The notes beneath the pieces were generated by a model. That model was given only the letters and a program-made list of their open reading frames with translations. It was not told the origin of the DNA and made no database searches. A DNA stretch of 64,000 nt, taken from assembly GCA_963978545.1 (NCBI GenBank), contig OZ021730.1, positions 7,323,796 through 7,387,795 of the forward strand, in the 5' to 3' direction. Every line of letters begins with the position of its first letter. Within the stretch, counting starts at the first letter, position 1. A program made the translations under genes and the position numbers. The DNA comes from Linyphia triangularis (lineage: Eukaryota; Arthropoda; Arachnida; Araneae; Linyphiidae). Shown here piece by piece: positions 22,696 through 34,030 of this stretch.

Positions 22696-23430
22696 CCCCC
22701 CAGGGGGACACTTTCTTTAGGTGTTCACGGGCATCGCAACCCCGGGGTCCCAGCGATCTTTTTTATCTCTGCTTCTCTCCCTCTTTTCTTTTTTTCCCCT
22801 TTCTCAACTTTGTTTAAATGGAAAAAAAAAAAAAAAAAAAAAAAATATGAACTAACCTTATTTAAGCTTTAACAAGTTGAGCTTCTTTTATTTCGGTTTC
22901 GTTTCATTTAAACTAATTCACCATTCTTGTAATATTATAATTTTTTGGGAGATTTTCTTTTGGCAGTGGCCGTTACTTCTCTTTTATTTTAAAAGCTTGC
23001 GATCCATCAATGCCGATCCTGTGTCCTTCCCCTCCTGCTCTATGGGTCACAGTACCACTCTTCGGCCTCTGCCGTAAGGTATACCGTTTGGGCTCGGGAG
23101 CTGACTCATGTGGGTCGGTCAGGAGGCGGGAAGAGCGGCGTGAATCGCAAATATTGGCTCTCAGAAACGCTCTTGCCCTAAAGCGGTTCCAGAGGTTTGT
23201 GTCCCTTGGTTGCGTTTGGCTGGATATAAGGGGACATGGGCCATAATGGGAAATCCTCCTAGGTTTTACCTGGGACAGTGTACCTGGTGCACGTTATGGC
23301 GGTCTCCCCTTTATCCAGTGCACGAAGAACACCGGCGGTTCCACTTGGCACGTAAGAAAAGTGTGGAAAGACGGGGTCTGGCGGGGGCCCTGATCTGACT
23401 GGAAGGAATCCGTGTTTCTTTACTCTGGTT

Positions 23431-24813
23431 ATGGCTAGTGCATTTGAGAATATGAGTTTGCCTAACGGCAAGAGTTCTCAAAGCGCTATCGCTAATTCCA
23501 ATGCTCACAAAAGTTCTCCAACTTCTATTAAATCAACCATGAATAAAAGTGATACTACCCCTGCAGGAAACTCTGTTTCCTGGGCAGACCAAGTTGAAAA
23601 TACGAATAACCGCTTCTTTGTCGTTCACCGTACGGAAGGCACATTTCAAAACGTTTCTCCCTTTTTGATTCAGAAAACACTACAAGCTTTGGTTGGTACT
23701 GTTAAAGCAGTTAAAAAGTTTCGGTCAGGTGACCTCCTCGTTGAAGTTGCTAATACCCAGCAGGCAAATAATATCATGAAACTAACATCTTTTGAAAGCC
23801 TCGCTGTAAGTGTATCAGCTCACAAGACCTTAAATGTTTCACGGGGAGTGATTTCTGAACCAGATTTGCAGTACGTACCTGAAAATGAAATCTTGGAAAA
23901 TCTCAGTGACCAAAATGTATTTTCTGTTTCACGGATAACGTTTCGCAAAGATGGTGAAACTCTTCCTACAAGACATCTTATTCTTTCTTTTAGTACCCCA
24001 ACGTTACCAACTCACATAATCGCTGGCTATCTTAGATGTCCTGTAAGGCCATAAATCCCAATCCCCTTGAGATGTTTTCAATGCCAACGATACGGGCACT
24101 CCAGACAAGCATGTCGGCGTAGAGTTTCTACGTGTGCTCGCTGTGGCATTGATGGACACGATTCTGATGACTGCTCTGCTGATCCAAAGTGCGTGAATTG
24201 CCAGGGAGACCACCTGGCCTATTCACGTTCATGCCCTGAATGGAAATATGAAAAAGAGATCCAAACGGTACGAGTCAACAATAATATATCACATCCTGAA
24301 GCTCGGAAATTAGTAGATGCTCGAACACCACGTGCAGGTGTATCATTCTCATCTGCAGTTAAGCCAACCATCAAGATGAGAAGTGCATCTACACAAACTG
24401 TCATATCTTCCACAGGAATGGTATCAACAGTCAATAGCTTTACTCAACAAACAGGTAAAAACACCCGATCTCCTACTTCATCAAAATCTACACAACCTGT
24501 TGCCACAACTACAGGAAAAAGCTTATCAACATCAACACTGCCCTTGGATGATTTCATCCAAGTAAAATCGAAAAGAAAGAAAACTGTACATAAACCTAAA
24601 AAGAATCTTCCCTCAATTAAATTTAAAGCAACACGTAACAGAGTAGATTACCTAAAAAATCGTCTAGTTTCAGTCGGCGAAAATACTAAAGAAACATCTG
24701 ACATAGTCAAAGGATATGTGTCATCCGAGGATGACATGTTGACCGACAAGTCAAGTGACTCAGATGTGACAGTTACTGAAACTGGGCCGGATTTAAGTCA
24801 CCTTCGCACCTAA
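23431..24813 (+). pseudogene. LINE I ORF1, zinc-knuckle protein with one nonsense codon
   Basis: Frame from ATG 23431 to 24813 is broken once: a TAA at 24052-24054 stands where other copies have the Tyr of RPYIPNPLRCF; the same frame continues. Three knuckles follow: CFQCQRYGHSRQAC, CARCGIDGHDSDDC and CVNCQGDHLAYSRSC. It is longer than the main-family ORF1 (about 460 codons), with a Ser/Thr-rich C-terminal half. There are 15 bases between its stop and the ORF2 ATG, so the TAATG overlap is not used in this subfamily. Confidence 0.9.
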
Positions 24814-24828
24814 TACATAAACACAATA

Positions 24829-27800
24829 ATGGCTTGTTTATTGTCTTGGAATTGCAAAAGCTTTAAGCGTAACATCACTGACATCAAATATTTGCTAGAG
24901 GCCAAAAACCCTATAGTGTTCTGCCTTCAGGAGACTTCTCTGAAACCACAGGACACAACTCGATTAAAGGGATACCAAGTAATCCGAAAAGACTTTTTAG
25001 ATGGAGCTCGGAGCTGTGGAGGCGTTGCTGTCTTGGTTGCACAAAACTATGCCTCCCAGACAATCTCACTTCGCACAACCCTCCAGGCTATCGCTATACG
25101 GATCCACTTACGTGCCCTTATAACCGTGTGTACTGTATATCTTCCACCTAACCAGACAATCAGAGAATCTGATCTCGAACAATTGATAGATCAGTTACCA
25201 CCTCCTTTTGTCATCCTTGGAGATTTTAATGGACACCACCCACTCTGGGGCAGCCCAGACACCAACAGACGTGGGACAGTATTAGAACGTGTTATTTTGA
25301 AAAGCAATGTTTGTGTTCTTAATGACGGTTCTAATACATATTTTCACTTTCCAAGCAGAACATTTCATGCAATCGACCTTGCGCTTTGCTCGCCTCCCCT
25401 GTTATCATCTTGGGAATTTCAAGCAGGTGACGATCCCTTTGGAAGTGATCACTTCCCTATCTCCATCTCTTCTGGGAGCGGTTCAGCACCTACCCCAAGG
25501 ATGCCTCGCTTCAAATTCAACTTAGCTGATTGGACGAGTTTCACTTCTCTGTCTGAGATCACCCTAGAGATGGTCTCAGTCGAGAACTTAAATGAGGCAG
25601 TGGGACTTGTCTCTGAAACCATTATTACAGCAGCTGATGTCTGCATTCCAAAGACAAAAACAGGTCATTTAAAATTTTCCAAACCATGGTGGAACGATGA
25701 GTGTAAAGGAACACTGAAATCCCAAAAGAAAGCTTGGGGGACTTTTCGTCGATATCCGACGACCGAAAACCTTACCAATATTTAAACGAGCTAGAGCAGA
25801 GGCCCGTAGAGTTCGACGAATAAGTCAAATTAAGTCCTGGAGTTCCTATGTTTCAACCATTACCACAAAAACTTCTAGCAAGGTGGTATGGAATAAAATA
25901 AAGAAAATTACAGGCAGTTATAAACCAAGTTCCACCCCAATTTTAAATTCCAATGGAAATTTATTTTCTGATTTAAAAGACGTCGCCGACTGCTTTGGTG
26001 CTAAATTTGCAGCTGTGTCGAGCTCTTCTAGCTACTCACCCGATTTTATCCTCACTAAAAACCGTGAAGAGCAGAAGATTTTAAATTTTAATCATTCCTG
26101 TACAGAACCATATAATTCACCTTTTACATTTGATGAATTGATGACTGCATTGCATCGATCTCATCCTACATCTGCTGGACCAGATAACATTCATCACAAC
26201 ATGCTTATTTATTTATCATCCTCATCTTTATACAACATTTTATACCTTTTTAACCGCATTTGGATGGAACAAAAGTTTCCTACTGCTTGGCAGGAAGCTA
26301 CTGTGATCCCTATTTTAAAACCTGGGAAAGAACCAAGCAACCCATCCAGTTACAGACCCATAGCTCTCACAAGTTGCCTGTGCAAATGGTTGGAGCGTAT
26401 GGTCAACGCCCGTCTAACTTTCTTCCTTGAATCCAACAAATTGCTTTCACCATTTCAAAGTGGATTTCGACGATCAAGGTCCACCATAGACAATATCTTA
26501 CTTCTCGAAACGTCAATTCGTGAAGCATTTCTACAACGCCATCATTTAGTGAGCGTCTTTTTCGATATGGAAAAGGCATATGACAGAACCTGGAGATACC
26601 GCATCTTAAAGGTTCTTCATGACTTTGGCCTTCGAGGACACTTGCCTATTTTTATAGCCAACTTCTTGAAGAAGCGCAAGTTTCGGGTACGTGTCTTGTC
26701 TACTTTATCTGAAGAATTTATACAAGAGGAAGGAGTTCCTCGAGGCAGTGTACTGAGCGTTTTATTATTTATCTTAGCCATTGATGAAATGATTAAAATT
26801 TTACCACCCTCAGTTTCAGGAACTTTGTTCGTGGATGACTTTCAAATTTCAACTTCATCTTCGAACATGAGTATTATTGAACGACATTTGCAGCTAGCCA
26901 TTAATAAAATTACAGCATGGGCTAAAAATAATGGTTTTGCCTTCTCAACCCAGAAGACCGTATGTATGCATTTCTGTCGCAAAGTAGGTCTCCATTTAGA
27001 CCCTGAAATCTATCTTAACAATCAACAGATTCCCGTGGTGCCAGAGGTTAAATTTCTGGGATTAACTTTCGATTCTAAATTAACCTTTAATTCTCATGTC
27101 AAGAATCTACGTCAGAAATGTACAAAGATCCTTAATATACTGAAAGTACTATCGAATACCTCCTGGGGAGCTGATACCCAATCAATGCTAAGAATTTATA
27201 GAGCTCTAGTACGATCTAAATTAGACTATGGATCACAGATCTATGGATCAGCAAGACAATCCATACTAAAAGTATTGGACCCTATCCATCACCATGCGCT
27301 GCGAATTTGCAGCGGAGCTTTCCGTACTTCTCCTGTTGAGAGTTTGTATGTTTTATGTCATGAGCTGTCACTATATTTTAGACGAATCAAACTAATCTTA
27401 AACTATTATTTTAACATCAAATCAAATCGCTTTCATCCCGCATTTAATAAAGTCATGTATCCATCTCATCAGATTTTATTTGCAAATCGACCCAACTCCA
27501 TTCCTTCGTTTGGGTTACGCACTCGTTCTCTTTTATCAGATTTTAACCTTGATGATTTTAATATTTTACCCTATTTTAACCTACACCCTCCGTGGATGGC
27601 TTCACCCATTACTATCATGAACCCATTTGCATACTTAAAAAAGTCGGAAACAGCAGATATCATCTATCAGCAGCTCTTCTTCGAGCATCGGCAAAAATAT
27701 GAAACTTGCTCCGCTGTTTACACTGATGGCTCGAAGAGCTTGGATCATGTTGGGGCAGCTGCTGTTTTTGATAATGAAACGCTGGCTGTGAGACTTCATC

Positions 27801-28510
27801 CGTCATCTTCCGTTTTCACAACGGAATTGCATGCCATTTGTTTAGCTCTGGAAAACATTCTCCAAAGATCAGATAAGAATCATGTCATCTATACTGACTC
27901 TTACAGCTGTCTCCAAGCTATACGTCACACACCATTCAAAACACACCCTCTCATTTACCGGTGCCAGTCTCTTTGTAGATTGTTATTGAGTAAGGGATGC
28001 CGTATAGGATTTTGTTGGGTACCGGGTCATGCCGGAATACCAGGCAATGAAGCAGCCGATAGAGCTGCCAAGACAGCGACCATCCCATCAACAGACTTCC
28101 TAGCGCTTGGTGACATAAAGGCAGCATGCACACTTGCTATTTCATCTCAGTGGCAGATAAAATGGGACAGGGAAATCTGTAACAAACTCAATTATATCCA
28201 GCCATCGATTAAAGGTTTTACAAATGTATCACCGGGTAACCGTCGACATGAAGTCATTTTATCAAGACTGCGCATAGGTCACACCCGTGCAACACACCTT
28301 TTTCTTCTCTTTGCAGATCCGCCTCCTCTTTGTTTTAACTGTAAATGTGTTTTAACAGTTTTACATGTTTTAATAGAATGTCCTTTATTTCTTAATCAAA
28401 GACGACTTCATTTTGGCATCAATATGCATTTAAAAGATCTTTTAAGTGATCAGGTACACCCTAATCTCTTTTCTTTCCTACATTCAATAGGATTTTACAA
28501 TTATATTTAA
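24829..28510 (+). pseudogene. LINE I ORF2, endonuclease-RT-RNase H with one frameshift
   Basis: The ATG at 24829 opens an endonuclease domain (SWNCKSF, CLQETSLK, LGDFNGHH, SDHFPIS). A one-base insertion near 25770-25782, just after TFRRYPTTENL, shifts the frame; reading resumes in the next frame and stays open to 28510. RT motifs are FQSGFRRSRSTIDN, FFDMEKAYDRTW, EGVPRGSVLS (Arg in place of the usual Gln) and LFVDDFQ; RNase H motifs are YTDGSKS, TELHAI, YTDSYS and WVPGHAGIPGNEAAD; the C-terminal motif is CFNCKCVL with VLIEC. A single lesion keeps it from being coding-complete. Confidence 0.93.
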
Positions 28511-28676
28511 ATTGATCATATTATATTTTTATGTTCTTTCTCTAATATTTTTATCCATTTCTTTTGTTTTTAAAAGATTGGTCCCTTTCGGTTAGACAAT
28601 AAATCATCGTTTGGCGCAGTATGGCTAAGTCTGGCCCTTGTGCCAATAAACACCAACCAACCAACACACACTTGAG

Positions 28677-29173
28677 AGGAAAGGATTTACTATATTGTTC
28701 TGCTGGGTACCTAGTCACATGGGAATTTCAGGAAATGAATTGGCTGATTCTGCTGCTAAAGCGGCTTCAATCCCGCTGCAGCAGCCAGTTCCCTACCAAG
28801 ATATTAAGACATCAATTCAGAAGTTCATATTATCCTTACGTCAAGAAACATGGGATTTGCAGGTTAATAACAAACTTCATTTCATCAAAAATCATCTTCA
28901 TAAATGGCCAGTTAATCCAATGCGTCGGACAGATGTCAAACTGACTCGTCTGCGCATCGACATCTATTGCTGGGAGAAGATCCACCTGTTTGCGATATTT
29001 GTCGTTGCGATCTTACTGTGGCTCATATTTTAATTTCTTGTCCTAAGTTTCAGTCACACCGTCTTAGGTTTTTTAAGAGTACCACTTTAAGGCTTCAGGA
29101 TTTGATTGGGGAAACTCCCCATTCAAATCTCTTTGCATTTTTAAGATCAATCGGGTTTTTAAATCACATCTAG
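28677..29173 (+). pseudogene. LINE H ORF2, C-terminal segment with a 22-base deletion
   Basis: Continues RNase H (FCWVPSHMGISGNELAD) and the C-terminal region. Compared with LINE G, 22 bases around 28958 are missing between two CGCAT-type repeats, which drops GHTRLTH and shifts the frame. The remaining Cys motif (CDICRCDL) and FLNHI end are in the shifted frame to 29173. Confidence 0.9.
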
Positions 29174-29376
29174 TTTTTTAAACATATCCATTTTTTAAAT
29201 TTTTTTAACCTCTTCATCATTTTAGAAATGTGTTTTTAGCATTCTTTAATTATATTATGCCATATCTCATCATATTTATATTTCATCTTCCATCCTAGTT
29301 TTTTTTATCTTTTGTTTTGGCGCAGTATGGCCCTTGTGTTGCCTTTGCGCCATAAAACCCAAAACAAACAAACAAA

Positions 29377-31468
29377 CACACCACTGAACAAGATTGTTAA
29401 CCGCAGTTTGAAGTTGCCTTTCAATATGACGCATGTTAGTTCCTTGACATGAGATCTGAAGATCGTCAACGTACAGTGTTCCGCGAACAGATGGCTGAAG
29501 CTTCTGAAGAATTTGACTAAAATGAAGGTTAAAAAGAGTAACACTTAAAATGCTTCCTTGAGGGACGCCCTCAGCTTGAATAAAATCACGCGAAAAGGTA
29601 GAACCAATTCTGACTCTAAAAACACGCGAGGCTAAAAAGTTAAAAATAAAAACAGGTAAGTTACCTCTAAAACCAAAGTCGAACAAGGTACGCAGAATTC
29701 CATATCGCCAAGTGCGATCATATGCCTTCTCGACATCAAAGAAAATTGAAACTAAATGGTTTCTCCTTACAAATGCATTACGAATCTCTGTTTCCAGAAA
29801 GAGAATGTTGTCCGAAGTGGACCGGCCACGTCTGAACCCACTCTGGAAAGGAGAAATGCATTTGTTCTTTTCCAGGACATAAATGAGACGGGCATTGACC
29901 ATGCGCTCAAAGGTCTTGCAAAGACAACTGGTTAAAGCTATCGGCCGATAATTCAGAGGATCTTTGGGATCTTTACCAGGTTTCAGAATTGGAATAACGA
30001 CAGCTTCTCTCCATGCTGAAGGGAAGGTCTGCTCCCTCCAGATTCTATTAAAGAGGAGAAGGATATTTGAAATGGAGTCTTGTTTTAAATGCCTGAGCAT
30101 GTCGTAACCAATTTGATCTGGACCTGGACTAGTGTTGTGTGCCTTTGATAAAGATCGTTTCAATTCGAACATCTTGAAGTCGCAGTTGTATGGTAGAGAG
30201 AGTTTGCTTTTGAAGTTGATAGGTGTCTGCTCAGCACGATTTTTAACAACCAAAAAAGTTGGATTGTAAGATTCAGAGCTAGACACTTTTTCAAAAGCTT
30301 CACCGATGACGTTAGCTACATCCTCTACGGAAGAATAAGTGGCGCCTCTGGTTTCTAAAATCGGACAGGAAAATTCCGAATATAAACCGTTTGCTGCCTT
30401 GACCTTCTTCCACAATTGCTTACTAGATGTCGAAGATGTTATTGAAGACACATAATTCTTCCATGACTCCTTCTGACTATGGCGTCGGACTTTTCTTGCA
30501 AATGCCTTGGCCTTTTTAAATGCAATGAGATTCTGAGTACTTGGGTATCGCCGAAAGATACCCCACAACTTCCTCTGTTTCTTGTATGCCGTTTGGCACT
30601 CATTATTCCACCATGGTTTGTAGTGCTTAATCACACGGGATGAACTCTTAGGGATAGCAATTTCCGCTGCCCCTATGATACTTTCGGTGACGTTATGCAC
30701 AGCATGATTGATATCATCAACAGTTACCATCGCTTCTGTTATCACTGCTTCTTCCCCAAATGCACCCCAATCGGCTCGTTTGTATAAGTACGTAGATGGG
30801 TGAAGCCTATTACGAGTACTATTAATATGACTGATGAGTAAAGGGAAATGGTCGCTGTTGTGCAAGTCACTGTCAACAGCGAAATTTAAAAAAGGTAGAA
30901 GTGCAGGTGAACAGATAGCTAGGTCAATTGAGTGAAAAGTTCGCGTGGGTTGATGAAAATAGGTCTTCTCCTCATTATTAAGCAGGCAAAGATGGTAATC
31001 AGAGAGCAGGTCCTCAATCTGTTGCCCACGAGGGTTCGTGTCATCATTTCCCCACAACGTACTGTGACCATTCAAGTCACCAAGAAGCAAAAAAGGGGCA
31101 GGCAGCTGATCCAAAAGGTCATTCAAATCATGTTGACTGATGTTAGCATGCGGCGGTAGATATAGACAGCAGACTGTGATAAGAGACTGGATGTGAATTC
31201 TCACAGCCACTGCTTGTAAAGGTGTACGCAATGGTACTACAGTGCTGGGATAATCATGGGAAGTAAAAATACATACACCGCCAGACACTGTAGAACCAGA
31301 ATCCAGATCTTTTCGTACAGAACTATATCTACGTATCTTCATAGAGTGAGTGGACTTCAAAAACGTTTCCTGAAGCGCAACACATGCTGGATGGTATGTT
31401 GAGATGATGGATTTCAAGTCATCCGTTCTAGACCGCAAACCACGGCAGTTCCAAGAAATAAAAGCCAT
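29377..31468 (-). pseudogene. LINE A ORF2, N-terminal segment (endonuclease, most of RT)
   Basis: ATG at 31466-31468. Endonuclease motifs are SWNCRG, ALQETFLK, LLGDLNGHS and SDHFPLL; RT motifs are FQSGFRRGRSTSDN, FFDVEKAYDRTW, EGVPQGSILS and YVDDLQ. The frame is open until LINE H interrupts it after NNLVQWC. The lengths of the three ORF2 segments, with each duplication counted once, sum to 3678 bases, exactly 1225 codons plus a stop, the same length as LINE G ORF2. Confidence 0.95.
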
Positions 31469-32637
31469 TATTGAATGGGGGAAGTTGTCATGGCACAATC
31501 ATCAGGATCCCCACGCAGCAACGCCTCTTCATCATCAGATGGATGCAGATGCATTAGATCTTCATCCAACGTGGGTATCCTGAAAGGATTTCTAAATTTG
31601 CGAGAGCTGGATTCTCTCGCTGATTTCAGTTTTAAAGCTTGAACAGCTTTAGATTTGGCAATTTTTGTCTTAGATCCAAGTTGTTTGTGAGAGCTATTTA
31701 AAGGGGACAATACTTGCGTGTTAGAAAATTTAGATACTGGTTTTGAAGTGCTAGTGGATGGTGAATTAGCAAACATGTTAAACGTTTTAGTTTGTGTACT
31801 AGTGGTTTTCATTGCTACTTGAGTGGAAGATGAGTAGCTCTTCCCGGGCACCGGCGTTCGAGATGTTACTTTTCGTCGCGCTTCCGGGTATGAAATATTG
31901 TCCTTGAATTTTGTAGCTGTGATTTCTTTCTCAAGTTTCCAGGTTGGGCATGTACGAGAATAGGAAGGATGGTCACCGTTACAATTGACACATTGTTCTT
32001 CTGCTCTGCAGTTTTCACTGTCATGACCCTCTTTTGCGCAGCGAGCACATTTAGGGGGACTTCGACATGTTAACTTGGAATGGCCAAATTGTTGGCAATG
32101 GAAACATCGCAAGGGGTTAGGAATGTATGGGCGGATGGAACACCTTAAATAAGCGACCTTGATGTGTTGAGGCAGAATAGGCGTCTCAAAGGTCAGGATG
32201 AGGTGTTTGGTGTTCATTATCTCACCATCACGTCTCATAGTGATACGTGCCATCTTGCACACCTTCTGATCACGAAGGTTTTCCAGTATTTCCGATTCCG
32301 TTACATGCAGTAAATCTGGAGCTGAAATCACACCACGAGAAAAGTTTAAATTGCCATGCGGGGAAACATTTACAGGCAAACTTGCAAGTGAAGTCAATTT
32401 TGATAATGATGCAGCCTGCTTATCTGAAGAAACTTCAATCAGAAGATCTCCAGTACGCATTTTGCTGATTGACTTAGCTTCACCAATCGAACCAGTAATA
32501 CCTTTTTCTATTAAAAAGGGAGAAACATTGAAAAAGGAACCCTCAGATCTTTTCATTACGAAGAATCTAGCATTATTTAGAGATTGTAACAATGGTTGCT
32601 CCAATGAAGGAGGAGAAGTTGTAGAATTTGTTGCCAT
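31468..32637 (-). CDS. LINE A ORF1, zinc-knuckle nucleic-acid-binding protein
   Basis: 389 open codons from ATG at 32635-32637. Conserved N-terminal region (FFNVSPFLIEKGI, MRTGDLLIEV), then CFHCQQFGHSKLTC, a shortened knuckle CARCAKEGHDSENC and CVNCNGDHPSYSRTC. A basic stretch (KTKIAKSKAVQALKLKSA) and an acidic tail (LHPSDDEE) follow. It overlaps ORF2 by one base (TAATG). It diverges from the G/C/D/F group, so A represents an older or separate subfamily. Confidence 0.93.
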   Translation of the reverse strand: MATNSTTSPPSLEQPLLQSLNNARFFVMKRSEGSFFNVSPFLIEKGITGSIGEAKSISKMRTGDLLIEVSSDKQAASLSKLTSLASLPVNVSPHGNLNFSRGVISAPDLLHVTESEILENLRDQKVCKMARITMRRDGEIMNTKHLILTFETPILPQHIKVAYLRCSIRPYIPNPLRCFHCQQFGHSKLTCRSPPKCARCAKEGHDSENCRAEEQCVNCNGDHPSYSRTCPTWKLEKEITATKFKDNISYPEARRKVTSRTPVPGKSYSSSTQVAMKTTSTQTKTFNMFANSPSTSTSKPVSKFSNTQVLSPLNSSHKQLGSKTKIAKSKAVQALKLKSARESSSRKFRNPFRIPTLDEDLMHLHPSDDEEALLRGDPDDCAMTTSPIQ

Positions 32638-33270
32638 GAGAGAAAAGGAGAAAATTCAGACTCTGGAGTCCCACCCACCATGGAGTCCACAAAAGAAAAT
32701 GATAGAGGATGCCGGCAAGCACCAAAAACCAGAAAAAGGAACAAAAGGAAAACTAAACAAGCGCGCTCGGCTATCCACTACCAGGTTGTCCAGGGTCTAT
32801 ACGCAGGCAATTCGGCCCCGGTGAAGTCTCCACCCTTAACGAGATTCCCGGAAAACGGATCACTTGCTTGATCCCTAGCCGCGGACGAAGTCGAACGACC
32901 AGCCGATTGATGCACACGGGACCAATGTGCACCTCCCGTTTACCTGAAGCAAAGGCCGAAGTAGTGTGTTGGCACAGTATGTCGTCCCTCAACTACCAGG
33001 ATCCCCCTTTCCAGGGACACAGGTCTCCACGCACGGCAAACACGTGGGTGATTAAATGCCCGAGAGGAGCTGACAGCTACAGGGCGGCAAAAAGCTTCTC
33101 AAGGGGATCCCTCACCTAAGTAGAGACAACCACAACGAGGGCGAAAAGAACTCAAAAGAAAAATACCAAACTTAAAAAGAGAAGATAACACAGAAAAAGG
33201 AAAAGATCACTGGGGTACCTCGGGGTTGTGAAGCCCGTGTTTACTTATAGAAAGTAAACCCCCTGAGGGG
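32638..33270 (-). other. LINE A 5' untranslated region and 5' terminus
   Basis: A 633-base leader ending at 33270 with CCCCTGAGGGG and a GTTTACTT...AAAGTAAAC hairpin (33238-33270). LINEs J, C, E and F share a conserved GC-rich block inside it (about 32880-33060, with CAGGATCCCCCTTTCCAGGG in part). The internal promoter of a non-LTR element is expected in this region. Confidence 0.8.
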
Positions 33271-33556
33271 GCTCCTATAATGGGGGTTGAGACATCTGCA
33301 ATAACAAAAGTCCACAGAAATGGTTTCCGTAAACCCAGGTCGAGCTGTTTGTTTACCAGTCCATAGGCTGCGATCTTCGAGTTATTTGCAGAAAACAGTG
33401 CAAAGCTGGCTTGCGGGAGCTTCTTATTGTTAGGCAGGGGTGGGATGAAAGAAATTTCGCTCCCAGAGTCGATGAGAAACTTGAGACCACTCCTACGGTC
33501 AAAGACAAATAGGCGGCTGGATTTCACTGCAGTCTCCGTCAAACCAGCTACTGTGA
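33271..33556 (-). pseudogene. Gypsy aspartic protease fragment
   Basis: The minus-strand peptide contains FLIDSGSEISFIPP, the active-site motif of a retroviral-type aspartic protease, then a beta-strand region ending TPIIGA, at which LINE A is inserted. The next residues of the same element are at 13256 downward. 33271-33284 is the right target duplication. The upstream end stops at a SINE tail. No LTRs are present. Confidence 0.88.
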
Positions 33557-33660
33557 CGGTTTGTAAATGTATGTTGGCTTGTCTAATGACGAATGTTTCG
33601 GCGCATTATAGCCCTCGTGTTGCTGACGGCGCCAGATAATCTGAATACAACCAACCAACC
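33557..33660 (+). mobile_element. 5'-truncated SINE copy
   Basis: Matches 7948-8046 of the first SINE, from TTTGTAAATGTATGTTGG onward, without the tRNA head. The tail hairpin is better preserved here: CGGCGC at 33599-33604 pairs with GGCGCC at 33628-33633, followed by AACCAACCAACC. No clear target duplication. Confidence 0.88.
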
Positions 33661-34030
33661 AATCCTAAAGCTAAGGTACATTTTTTTTTTAATCTGAATA
33701 TTTTGGTCATAAATTTTTTGCTTAGAAATACATCGACAAAATTTAAAAGTCGTATTTACATCCAAATTTAATATATCAGTAGTATAAAAAGGAGAGTTCC
33801 AAGCCAGGAGGGATGAAAGGATGGGATAATGACGTCACAGGAAGTCATGTGACCGGAAGTGGAGTTGAGTTATTCGACTTCTTCTGTTGAGTAGTTTTCC
33901 TCCTGCTGCAGTTTTGGTTTCGTCATAGGCTGTTTCTCGTGACGCACAGTGGATATGACGTCATAATATGTTAAAATTTAGCTTCCTAATATTTCTTCTA
34001 TCAAAATGAAATCAATTTTTAATTTTTTTT
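33661..34030. other. No gene; two CRE-type palindromes
   Basis: AT-rich DNA with a poly-T tract (33680-33690). Perfect TGACGTCA palindromes lie at 33830-33837 and 33956-33963, and an ETS-like CCGGAAGTG lies between them, a promoter-like cluster. No coding frame is visible beside it in either direction. Confidence 0.45.

Larger units (their letters stand above)
22696..28663 (+). mobile_element. LINE I: full-length element of a second subfamily, inserted in LINE H
   Basis: 5968 bases flanked by ACACACACTTGAG at 22683-22695 and 28664-28676. The 5' terminus is CCCCCCAGGGGG followed by an ACACTTT...AGGTGT foldback, a GC-rich 5' region with a poly-A stretch near 22821-22845, ORF1, ORF2 and a 3' hairpin (28613-28644) with a CCAA tail. 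It differs clearly from A, C, D, F and G in protein sequence. It is the last insertion of its nest, yet both ORFs carry one lesion. Confidence 0.95.
20226..29376 (+). mobile_element. LINE H: 5'-truncated, inserted in LINE A, later hit by LINE I
   Basis: Flanked by the 15-bp duplication CACACCACTGAACAA at 20211-20225 and 29377-29391. It starts inside ORF2 after the endonuclease (NRANWEKFTELA). It is interrupted at 22695/22696 by LINE I and resumes at 28677. Its own length is about 3.17 kb. The 3' hairpin is at 29319-29351, followed by AAACAAACAAAC. Confidence 0.95.
13271..33270 (-). mobile_element. LINE A: full-length element split by two nested insertions
   Basis: The 5' end is at 33270 (CCCCTGAGGGG hairpin) and the 3' end at 13271, flanked by GCTCCTATAATGGG at 13257-13270 and 33271-33284. 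Its own sequence lies at 29392-33270, about 18836-20225 and 13271-13664. The rest is LINE G (13665-18821) and LINE H (20226-29376, which contains LINE I). Subtracting the insertions and one copy of each duplication leaves about 5.66 kb, a plausible full-length element. ORF1 and ORF2 have no internal stops apart from the insertions. Confidence 0.93.

Noticed and set aside
22822..22845. A poly-A tail marking the end of an element
   Set aside because: It is inside the 5' leader of LINE I, whose ends are fixed by its target duplication.
32351..32824. 157-residue frame opposite LINE A ORF1
   Set aside because: It is antisense to a well-supported coding region and has no independent motif.
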